Part shown: piece after piece, positions 25,341 through 32,431 of the stretch
Layout of the letters: each line of letters begins with the position of its first letter
Position numbering within the stretch: position 1 is the stretch's first letter
From: CAMCXT01 sp040403315
Lineage (GTDB): Bacteria; Bacteroidota; Bacteroidia; M30B66
Direction: 5' to 3'
Assembly: GCA_040403315.1 (NCBI GenBank)
Contig: JBBAKX010000001.1
Coordinates: 186,001-250,000, forward strand
DNA: 64,000 bases
Program-made: the position numbers and the translations under genes
Notes under the pieces: model-generated
What the model saw: only the letters and a program-made list of their open reading frames with translations
Told to the model about the DNA's origin: nothing
Databases searched by the model: none

Positions 25341-26047
25341 TAGGCAATAATTTTCAGGCTACCCATTCCGCCATCTGAATGGAGAATTTGGCCAGTAATC
25401 CATGCACCTTGTTCGCTTAGTAAAAATGCAGATAAGGCAGCCAATTCTTCTGGCTTCCCTACTCTACCAATTGGATGGCGCTTATTGGAAGCATCAATCT
25501 TTTCTGGCGTGCTAAGCAGTTTTTCCGCCAGCGGGGTTTGAGTGAGCGACGGTGCAATGGCATTTACACGAACGCCTGAAGCAGCATATTCGGCTGCGAG
25601 CGAACGCGTTAAACCTTCGATTGCACCTTTTGCAGCTGCAATGGAAGCATGAAATGGCATACCAGTTTGTACGGCAACTGTACTAAACAACAGTACCGAC
25701 GATTGACCAACCTTCTTCAGCGCAGGAAGCGCCGCTTGAATCAAATGTACCGCTCCGAGCACGTTGATTCTAAAATCGTTGAGGAAAAGATCTTCCTTCA
25801 TGCGATGGAAAGGTGCCAATTGGATGCTTCCCGGACAATAAGCGAGACCATGAATTTCATCGGGCAATCCAGAAATTGCCGTTAAGGCAGTACTGAAGTC
25901 TGTTTCGATAAAATGTAGGTTAGAATTCGATTCCAAATCGCGCGCTGAGCGAGCTAAAACGTAAACATTATGCCCTTCAGATAACAGTTGTTCGGTTAGC
26001 GCTTTTCCAATGCCGGAACTTCCTCCGGCAATAACGTAATTTCTCAT
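25340..26047 (-). CDS. Short-chain dehydrogenase family, catalytic Tyr replaced by Ile
   Basis: The 235-aa protein has the Rossmann motif GGSSGIGKAL at the start, the AYCPG (NNAG-equivalent) and the catalytic Ser region FSTVAVQTG. Where SDRs have YxxxK it reads HASIAAAKGA, so the Tyr is Ile, while the Lys is kept. The C-terminal end is normal (GAWITGQILHSDGGMGS). It abuts FolE (1 bp apart) and overlaps the flavin reductase-like gene. Its place after PTPS and FolE suggests a sepiapterin-reductase-like role in pterin reduction, but the missing Tyr weakens that. Confidence 0.85.
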   Translation of the reverse strand: MRNYVIAGGSSGIGKALTEQLLSEGHNVYVLARSARDLESNSNLHFIETDFSTALTAISGLPDEIHGLAYCPGSIQLAPFHRMKEDLFLNDFRINVLGAVHLIQAALPALKKVGQSSVLLFSTVAVQTGMPFHASIAAAKGAIEGLTRSLAAEYAASGVRVNAIAPSLTQTPLAEKLLSTPEKIDASNKRHPIGRVGKPEELAALSAFLLSEQGAWITGQILHSDGGMGSLKIIA

Positions 26048-26692
26048 TTAGTCGAGTCCGAGGTAAGTGAAAAACTCTGATTTGGTGGCTTCTTCTGCAA
26101 ATTTTCCACTGAAGTGTGAGGTTACCGTTTTCGAGTTGATGTCTTCAACACCACGCGATGAAACGCACAAATGCACAGCGTCAATTACAACCGCAATATC
26201 TTCGGTACCGAGCGCGCGTTTAAGATCATTGGCAATTTGCACTGTGAGGCGCTCCTGCACTTGAGGGCGTTTAGCGAAATACTGCACGATGCGGTTGATC
26301 TTACTTAATCCAATTACACTACCGTTTGCAATGTATGCTACGTGAGCCTTTCCAATAATTGGAACAAAATGGTGCTCACAGTTTGAGTAGAAAGTGATGT
26401 CTTTCTCCACAAGCATTTCTTTGTACTTGTATTTGTTCTCGAACAGAGCAATTTTAGGCTTGTTGTCGGGATTGAGGCCCGAGAAAATTTCCTGCACGTA
26501 CATTTTTGCTACACGTTTAGGCGTGCCGTTGAGGCTGTCGTCGGTTAAGTCGAGGCCCAAAGTGAGCATGATTTCACGAAAATGTAGCTCAATTCTTTCA
26601 ATTTTCTCTTTGTCGCTGAGCACGAATGCGTCGGCACGAAGAGGTGTATCGACTGATGTGCTGATGTGTTCATCGCCAATCAGATCGATCAT
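26048..26692 (-). CDS. folE: GTP cyclohydrolase I
   Basis: The 214-aa enzyme converts GTP to 7,8-dihydroneopterin triphosphate, the first step of folate and tetrahydropterin synthesis. TPKRVAKMYVQEIFSGL, FYSNCEHHFVPIIGKAHVAYI, GLSKINRIVQYFAKRPQVQERLTVQIA and VHLCVSSRGVED carry the zinc ligands (Cys of CEHH, His, and Cys of LCVSSRG). I prefer the ATG at 26692 (MIDLIGDEHIS), 7 nt after the PTPS stop; the longer ATG at 26740 would overlap PTPS by 41 nt. Confidence 0.93.
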   Translation of the reverse strand: MIDLIGDEHISTSVDTPLRADAFVLSDKEKIERIELHFREIMLTLGLDLTDDSLNGTPKRVAKMYVQEIFSGLNPDNKPKIALFENKYKYKEMLVEKDITFYSNCEHHFVPIIGKAHVAYIANGSVIGLSKINRIVQYFAKRPQVQERLTVQIANDLKRALGTEDIAVVIDAVHLCVSSRGVEDINSKTVTSHFSGKFAEEATKSEFFTYLGLD

Positions 26693-26699
26693 GTGGACA

Positions 26700-27110
26700 T
26701 CATTGTCCGTTGTATTCAACAAAATTTCGTTCGGTTTCATAAAGTCTTATGCTGAGTTCGTATCGGGCGTCAAGTTTGTTTCTGAGGCGATCCCAAATCG
26801 CTACAGCAATGTTTTCTGCAGTTGGGTTTACATGGCTAAATTCTTCAATGTCGAGATTCAGATTACGGTGGTCGTAGCGCTCAGTAACTTCAGCTTTGAT
26901 AATGTTGCTGAGCACTTTCATGTCGATCACATAACCTGTTTCTGGGTCAGTTTCTCCTTTAACCTCAACGATCAAGTCGTAGTTGTGGCCATGGTAATTC
27001 GGATAACTGCATTTCCCAAACACCTCGAAATTCTTTTGTTCGTCCCATTTTGGATTGAACAATCGGTGCGCGGCATTGAAGCGCTCTTTCCTAAAGACAG
27101 ATACTTTCAT
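26700..27110 (-). CDS. 6-pyruvoyl-tetrahydropterin synthase, PTPS-II type
   Basis: The 136-aa protein has the zinc ligands in FNAAHRL and in HGHNY, and the catalytic Cys in FGKCSYPNYHGHNY. The spacing C-x5-HGH is that of PTPS-II (the BH4-forming enzyme of animals), not the C-x3-HGH of QueD. The C-terminal ETERNFVEYNG is typical. The predicted reaction is dihydroneopterin triphosphate to 6-pyruvoyl-tetrahydropterin. With FolE immediately downstream, it is likely the first gene of the photolyase operon. Confidence 0.9.
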   Translation of the reverse strand: MKVSVFRKERFNAAHRLFNPKWDEQKNFEVFGKCSYPNYHGHNYDLIVEVKGETDPETGYVIDMKVLSNIIKAEVTERYDHRNLNLDIEEFSHVNPTAENIAVAIWDRLRNKLDARYELSIRLYETERNFVEYNGQ

Positions 27111-27214
27111 AGTCTAGAGAAAACGATTGTGTTGATGAATTGTTCAAAACTCGAAAAAGGCTTGCCAATTCGATCGCAAATGAACTCTTTTCAACGCAAT
27201 CTGTTTCAAAGGGG

Positions 27215-28729
27215 ATGCAAAATGAGGTTATAAATCCTGTAAGTTACTTTCAATCTGTCCCTGCCGGGGAATTGAAATCGCATTACGACGTAGTGGTGAT
27301 TGGAGCCGGTATGGCAGGACTTACGGCAGCGGCGCTATTGGTGAAGGAAGGAAAGTCGGTGCTGATTGTTGAACGCAATTATCTTCCTGGTGGATGTTCG
27401 TCGTCGTATTTTCGGAAGGGTTATATTTTCGAAAGTGGTGCTACAACTTTAGTAGGTTTGGATGAAGGAATGCCATTGCGTGCGGTTTTGGATGAAACAG
27501 GAATTACATTGGACGCTCGCAAGCTTGAAGTTCCGATGCAGATATTTCTGCCCGATGGGCGGATGTTGACAAGGTATCAAGATCGTGATCAATGGATTGA
27601 AGAAGCTCAGCGGGTTTTCGGGGGGAAGCGCATGGCTGAATTCTGGAAATTCTGTTTCAGGATAAGCGATTTTGTTTGGAACAGTTCGATGCGTTATAGG
27701 TTTTTCCCTCCACAAAAAGCTCAAGATTGGATCTCTTTGTTGAAGAATTTCAAGATTACAGATTCTTGGTTTGCTCGAAATGCCTTTACCTCAACAGCCT
27801 CCTTGTTGAAGCGTTTCGGCTTATATGAAAACGAAGACTTTAGAACCTTCGTGAATGAGCAGCTTATGATTACTGCTCAAAATAAGATGGATGAGGTGAA
27901 CGTGCTTTTTGGAGCAACAGCCTTGTGTTACACCAACAGCGGTAATTATTATTTACCGGGCGGAATGGTGAGCATGGTGAGAGCTTTCACCGATTACATT
28001 GGAAATCATGGAGGACATTTATTGCTTAGAACAGCGGTAGATTCCATAGAACCAAATGAAGAACACTTCAACGTGAAATTTGGAGACCGTTCTGTAATTG
28101 CTCGATCGATAGTTTCGGCCATCCCGATGAACAACCTTGCGAAGCTGCTCCCCGAAAAACATCCTTTAAAACTAAAAGCTACAAAGCAAACCATCGAAAC
28201 CAAGAAGCTCAATTCGGCGCTTCAAATGAGCATTGTGTTGAAGGACCGTTTGTTTCCGAAATGTTTGCATTATCAGATTCATCAACCCAATGGTGGAAGC
28301 ATCTTTTTGAGCTTAAGTAGCGCCGACGATCGATTGAGAAGTCCTCAAGGATATCGAGTTGCATCCATCAGTACCCACGCAAAAACAAACGATTACTTTG
28401 AATTAAGTAAACAAGACTGGGCAGAACAAGCCATCGAATTGCTCATTAAAAGAGGTTTGATCGAGTCTGACGATCTTATTTTGAAACACGTATCGGGTCC
28501 TGAAGAATGGCAACAATGGACAGGAAGAGCTGGAGGCTTTGTAGGCGGTTATCCACAATTCAAGGATGTTTTGCCGTGGAAAATGAACAAGCACCAACTC
28601 GGTGGAAACATCTATGCATGCGGCGATTCTGTATATCCGGGCCAGGGTATTCCTGGTGTAGTGATGAATGGATGGCAAGTAGCAGGTCGATTACTTCGTG
28701 ATTTGAAAAAAACTCGGCGCGACAAATGA
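27215..28729 (+). CDS. CrtI/CrtISO-like FAD-dependent oxidoreductase
   Basis: The 504-aa protein has an N-terminal FAD-binding motif (VVVIGAGMAGLTAAALLVKEGKSVLIVER) and the phytoene-desaturase signatures NYLPGGCSSSYFRKGYIFESGATTL and, at the C-terminus, GGNIYACGDSVYPGQGIPGVVMNGWQVAGRL. It resembles carotenoid isomerases (CrtISO) and retinol saturase-like enzymes; the substrate is not determined. I prefer the ATG at 27215; a TTG at 27140 gives a poor N-terminus. It is divergent from the photolyase operon, 104 bp from PTPS. A carotenoid role would fit light stress. Confidence 0.8.
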   Translation: MQNEVINPVSYFQSVPAGELKSHYDVVVIGAGMAGLTAAALLVKEGKSVLIVERNYLPGGCSSSYFRKGYIFESGATTLVGLDEGMPLRAVLDETGITLDARKLEVPMQIFLPDGRMLTRYQDRDQWIEEAQRVFGGKRMAEFWKFCFRISDFVWNSSMRYRFFPPQKAQDWISLLKNFKITDSWFARNAFTSTASLLKRFGLYENEDFRTFVNEQLMITAQNKMDEVNVLFGATALCYTNSGNYYLPGGMVSMVRAFTDYIGNHGGHLLLRTAVDSIEPNEEHFNVKFGDRSVIARSIVSAIPMNNLAKLLPEKHPLKLKATKQTIETKKLNSALQMSIVLKDRLFPKCLHYQIHQPNGGSIFLSLSSADDRLRSPQGYRVASISTHAKTNDYFELSKQDWAEQAIELLIKRGLIESDDLILKHVSGPEEWQQWTGRAGGFVGGYPQFKDVLPWKMNKHQLGGNIYACGDSVYPGQGIPGVVMNGWQVAGRLLRDLKKTRRDK

Positions 28730-28783
28730 TTTTGGGTACAACATAGAGTTGTAGATTTCAATAAGATGGTTGGCGAATTGGCT

Positions 28784-28791
28784 TATATTTG
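28784..28791 (+). promoter_or_regulatory. -7 promoter element of the T9SS-collagen-like operon
   Basis: TATATTTG matches TAnnTTTG. It lies 26 bp before the ATG at 28818 and is inconsistent with translation from 28770, so it helps settle the start. Confidence 0.45.
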
Positions 28792-28817
28792 ATTTTCACG
28801 TCAATGATACCATACGA

Positions 28818-29336
28818 ATGATCAAAGAAATCCTACTCACTTTATTGATTTTGTTTTCGGCTTTTCAACATAATGCACAAAATATTGTTTTGGCGCCACA
28901 GGTACTTTCTTCGCAAGGCCAACATTTTCAAAATGCTCAATTCGAACTTTCTTGGACGGTTGGTGAAATGGCGGCTGTTAGCACAATATCTTCAGGAAAT
29001 AACATTTTCACACAAGGATTCCATCAGCCCGATAAGTTTACCATTGCCTTTACTGAAGACCTCATGGCGACATGGTCGGCAGGTTTATACCCAAATCCGG
29101 CTGACGAATATGTTACACTTTCTCTCCTTGCCGCTAACAATGAAGAATTGGTAGTTGAAATCCTAGATGCTGCAGGAAAATTGGTAAGGAGTCCGCAAAA
29201 GCTTCAAGTTCCACCTGGGCAACAACAAATTAACTTTCCGCTTAGCGATCTCGCCTGTGGTATCTACCTACTTCGTTTAACTACAGCCAATGGTAAATAC
29301 CAACGCAGTTATAGATTTAATAAATCGCATTCCTGA
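28818..29336 (+). CDS. Secreted T9SS sorting-domain protein
   Basis: The 172-aa product starts MIKEILLTLLILFSAFQHNAQ, a signal peptide, then FELSWTVGEMAAVSTISSGNNIFTQGFHQPDKF, a conserved Bacteroidota surface-protein block, and a type A sorting domain (SAGLYPNPADEYVTLSL...GIYLLRLTTANGKYQRSYRF). There is almost no cargo domain, so the block itself is the mature protein. It precedes the collagen-like gene by 23 bp and probably forms an operon with it. The role is unknown. Confidence 0.8.
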   Translation: MIKEILLTLLILFSAFQHNAQNIVLAPQVLSSQGQHFQNAQFELSWTVGEMAAVSTISSGNNIFTQGFHQPDKFTIAFTEDLMATWSAGLYPNPADEYVTLSLLAANNEELVVEILDAAGKLVRSPQKLQVPPGQQQINFPLSDLACGIYLLRLTTANGKYQRSYRFNKSHS

Positions 29337-29359
29337 CCTCATCATTCAATAAGAAAAAT

Positions 29360-31495
29360 ATGAACATAAAATTACGCGGGCTGACTTTGGTTGGCATACT
29401 CTCGATTGTCTTTTTGGGCAATAATTTAATGGCTCAGGCGCCAGTTCCCGATGGCATAAATTATCAGGCGATAGCCCGAAATTCAAGTGGAAGTGTATAT
29501 GTAAATCAGAATGTTGCGGTTAAGATTTCGATTCTTGCAGGGTCAGCAACAGGAGCTGTTCAATATGCAGAAAGACATACCCCTACAACGAATAACTTTG
29601 GTTTGTTCACTTTGAAAATCGGTGCTGGCATTCCGCTCACTGGAACCTTTTCAGATATCACTTGGAACACTGCAAACCAATTTATTAAAGTGGAGGTTGA
29701 TCAATCGGGTGGCACAAATTACACAGATTTAGGCGCCAGTGAATTGCTTTCTGTTCCATATGCACAATATGCCGAAACTTCTGGTAACGGAGGTGGTTCT
29801 CAAGGGCCACAGGGGCCTGCTGGTCCGCAAGGGCCACAAGGAGCTGCAGGAGTAGACGGTCAAGATGGAGCTCCAGGGCCAGCAGGGCCGCAAGGGCTTC
29901 AAGGCCCGGCAGGTGCTACTGGTCCTCAGGGTGCTGCTGGAGCAGTTGGTCCTCAGGGTCCAACAGGTCCTGGTAGTGGTTTAAATTGTTGGGATACTGA
30001 TGGAGATGCTGTACAAGATGCCAATGAAGATGTGAATAACGATGGAGCTTGGAATGCTCTAGACTGCCGTGGTGCTCAAGGAGTTGCAGGACCTCAAGGC
30101 GTTGCAGGTGCAAATGGACAAGATGGATTACAAGGTGCACCGGGACCTGCTGGCCCACAAGGTGTATCAGGCCCTGCTGGGGCAATTGGCGCTCAAGGTC
30201 CTGCTGGTTTAGCAGGACCAGCGGGTCCACAAGGTGCTGCGGGCCCAGCTGGAGTAGCCGGTCCTGCCGGAGCAACGGGAGCTGCTGGTCTGCAAGGTCC
30301 ACAAGGAGCTGCTGGTGCTGGAGGAACACTTGATCAGTCTTACGATTTTGGAGGTTCTGGTTTAGGTAGAACGATCACTGCCGATGCTGGATCAGTAACG
30401 ATTAATGCATCTGGAACAGGTGCTGGTTCAATTGGTTTAGTTGTAAATCAAACGGGTACTTCTACTGCATCTATAGGCGCACTTTTATCGGGAACTGGAA
30501 ATGCCATTAACGCTGCAAGTACCAATGCAAATAATTCTTTTGCGGCAATCCAGTCGGTTACGAACAGTTTAACATTGAACAATAGCGCGATTTTCGGACA
30601 AACAACAGGACAAGCACGTGGCGTTACAGGTGAGGCTACAGCAGCTTCCACTACCGATGTTGCTGTTAGAGGAAATAACCTTCGCACTGCAGGTGGTATT
30701 GGAGTGGAGGGCGAAGGCTTTAATGGTGTTTCGGGCCTTACGTCTCGCAACGATGGCTTTGCTATTTTTGGAGAGAACACAGGCGTTGCGAATGTTTTAA
30801 CGGGGCTTAATAATGCAACTGCAGTTGTGGGTGTAGGAGGAGTTGGTGTGAACGGACAAACACTCAATCCACAGCTGGTTGGCGTATTAGGGCAGAACTT
30901 TGACCTTGGTATAACATTTAACAACATTGGAATTCTTGGACAGTCAGAAACTGGTGTTGGAATTTGGGGTGATAATCTTGATGCGTCTTTTATTGCTGTA
31001 TTTGCAAATGGTGAATTAGGGGCTTCTGGCTTGAAAACCTTCATGATTGACCACCCTGCAGATCCAGCTAACAAGTTCCTCAAACACTTTTCTATTGAGT
31101 CAAATGAAGTGTTAAATCTTTACAGAGGTACCATCCAACTTGATGAGAATGGCGAGACTGTTGTTGAAATGCCTTCATATTTTGATTTAGTGAACAAAGA
31201 TTTCAGCTACCAACTCACAAGTATTGGTGTAGCATCACCCAATTTGTATGTGAGCCGTGAAATGGAAAATGGGAAGTTTGCTATTGCTGGTGGAAAGCCG
31301 GGCCAAAAAGTAAGCTGGACTGTTTATGCAGATCGAAACGACCCTTATGTTCAACAACATCCAGAAAAAACAGCGGTTGAAGTGGATAAGCGTAAAGGTG
31401 AAAAGGGAAAATATCTGCAGCCTGATCTATACAAACAACCACAAAGCTTGAGAATGGGCATTAATCAACCCAAAAGGCTAAAACTTACTAAATAA
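29360..31495 (+). CDS. Collagen-like surface protein with inserted acidic EF-hand-like segment
   Basis: The 711-aa protein has a signal peptide (ending near FLGNNLMAQ), a conserved N-terminal head (PVPDGINYQAIARNSSGSVYVNQNVAVKISI), and two collagen Gly-X-Y stretches (residues ~147-212 and ~238-322). Between them is an Asp-rich insert, CWDTDGDAVQDANEDVNNDG, that looks like a calcium-binding EF-hand or dockerin-type loop. A large Ala/Gly/Asn-rich beta-region and a tail (KPGQKVSWTVYADRNDPYVQQHPE) follow. It has no clear T9SS sorting domain. It is probably an outer-surface trimeric fibre. The triplet repeats are prone to length variation. Confidence 0.85.
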   Translation: MNIKLRGLTLVGILSIVFLGNNLMAQAPVPDGINYQAIARNSSGSVYVNQNVAVKISILAGSATGAVQYAERHTPTTNNFGLFTLKIGAGIPLTGTFSDITWNTANQFIKVEVDQSGGTNYTDLGASELLSVPYAQYAETSGNGGGSQGPQGPAGPQGPQGAAGVDGQDGAPGPAGPQGLQGPAGATGPQGAAGAVGPQGPTGPGSGLNCWDTDGDAVQDANEDVNNDGAWNALDCRGAQGVAGPQGVAGANGQDGLQGAPGPAGPQGVSGPAGAIGAQGPAGLAGPAGPQGAAGPAGVAGPAGATGAAGLQGPQGAAGAGGTLDQSYDFGGSGLGRTITADAGSVTINASGTGAGSIGLVVNQTGTSTASIGALLSGTGNAINAASTNANNSFAAIQSVTNSLTLNNSAIFGQTTGQARGVTGEATAASTTDVAVRGNNLRTAGGIGVEGEGFNGVSGLTSRNDGFAIFGENTGVANVLTGLNNATAVVGVGGVGVNGQTLNPQLVGVLGQNFDLGITFNNIGILGQSETGVGIWGDNLDASFIAVFANGELGASGLKTFMIDHPADPANKFLKHFSIESNEVLNLYRGTIQLDENGETVVEMPSYFDLVNKDFSYQLTSIGVASPNLYVSREMENGKFAIAGGKPGQKVSWTVYADRNDPYVQQHPEKTAVEVDKRKGEKGKYLQPDLYKQPQSLRMGINQPKRLKLTK

Positions 31496-31515
31496 TCAAC
31501 TTAACAAAACACTGT

Positions 31516-31551
31516 AAAGGGTCGAAATCAAAAGATATTTCGGCCCTTTTT
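31516..31551. terminator. Bidirectional terminator
   Basis: AAAGGGTCGAAAT and ATTTCGGCCCTTT form a long stem with one mismatch around a short loop, flanked by A on one side and T on the other. It ends the collagen-like transcript and can serve the convergent TPR gene. Confidence 0.8.
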
Positions 31552-32431
31552 AATTTGAATTTAGTGAGTCTTTTGCAGCTTGAAGTAGTTTAGTAGCCAT
31601 CAAGTCTTCAGGGTTCAATTTTGCAGCCATTTCGAGGTCTACAATAGCAAGTTTGAATTTCCCTTCCTTCATATAATATTCCGCTCTTCCGAAATAGTAG
31701 TAAGAATATTTGGGATACAATTTGATGGCTTGATCTAAGTCGGGAAGTCCTTTATTGGGCTTGAATTGGTTGAGGTATACCATTCCGCGCTGAAACCAAG
31801 CATCAGGGAATTTTGGATCCAATTGAACACTTCTTGAGAAATCAGAAATGGCTTGGTCGAAATCTAAAAACCGTTGAATCGAACTTCCTGCACTTTTGTC
31901 TTCGTCGAAAAATCTTGATCTTAAATACCCTCGATAGTACCAAGAAAGATGATAGCTTGAGTCTCGTCGAATGGCTTCATTCAACTCTATGAGGGCAATG
32001 TCGAATTGATCTTGGTAATAATGGATTTTCGATTTTTCAATCCACACTTCCGCACCATTTCGACCTGTTAAGAAGTTGATTTTTTGTAAAACTCGAAATG
32101 CTTGAGCAGTATCGCCCGAATCTGCTAATGCCCGAGCAAGTTCTAAGGATGCTTCATGGCAATCGGGCCAATTTTTAACTGCATATTGAAGGTCCTCGAT
32201 TGATTTTCGAAATTTCTGGATGCGTCGAAATCCTGATGCTCTTATTTGAAATGCCTTGCAAGATGAGTCGCCATTGGCTAAAAGAGAATTGATCTCCACA
32301 ATAGCGCCTAAGTAATCTTCTTGCTGTAGTTCGCTTTCTGCACGTCCCAAATAATCGACAGTGGGTTTACATGCCGCCCAAAAAAGCAGGGTAACGAAGA
32401 TCAAAATCTTACCGAAAGTGCGCTTATTCAT
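31550..32431 (-). CDS. TPR lipoprotein
   Basis: The 293-aa product begins MNKRTFGKILIFVTLLFWAACKPT, a lipoprotein signal with lipobox Cys. It carries about six TPR-like helical pairs, e.g. DYLGAIVEINSLLANGD, FDIALIELNEAIRRDSSYHLSWYYRGYL, QAISDFSRSVQLDPKFPDAWFQRGMVYLN and LPDLDQAIKLYPKYSYYYFGRAEYY. I chose the ATG at 32431 over 32443, since only the shorter start gives a good signal peptide; the two genes still overlap by 8 nt. Its partner in the envelope is unknown. Confidence 0.8.
   Translation of the reverse strand: MNKRTFGKILIFVTLLFWAACKPTVDYLGRAESELQQEDYLGAIVEINSLLANGDSSCKAFQIRASGFRRIQKFRKSIEDLQYAVKNWPDCHEASLELARALADSGDTAQAFRVLQKINFLTGRNGAEVWIEKSKIHYYQDQFDIALIELNEAIRRDSSYHLSWYYRGYLRSRFFDEDKSAGSSIQRFLDFDQAISDFSRSVQLDPKFPDAWFQRGMVYLNQFKPNKGLPDLDQAIKLYPKYSYYYFGRAEYYMKEGKFKLAIVDLEMAAKLNPEDLMATKLLQAAKDSLNSN

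Noticed and set aside
26394..27233. 279-codon open frame on the + strand across folE and PTPS
   Set aside because: It is antisense to two well-conserved enzymes and its translation has no recognisable domain or sensible composition.
29916..31083. Two long minus-strand frames opposite the collagen-like gene
   Set aside because: They are mirror products of the Gly-X-Y repeat DNA (Gln/Leu/His- or Pro-rich); no independent support.
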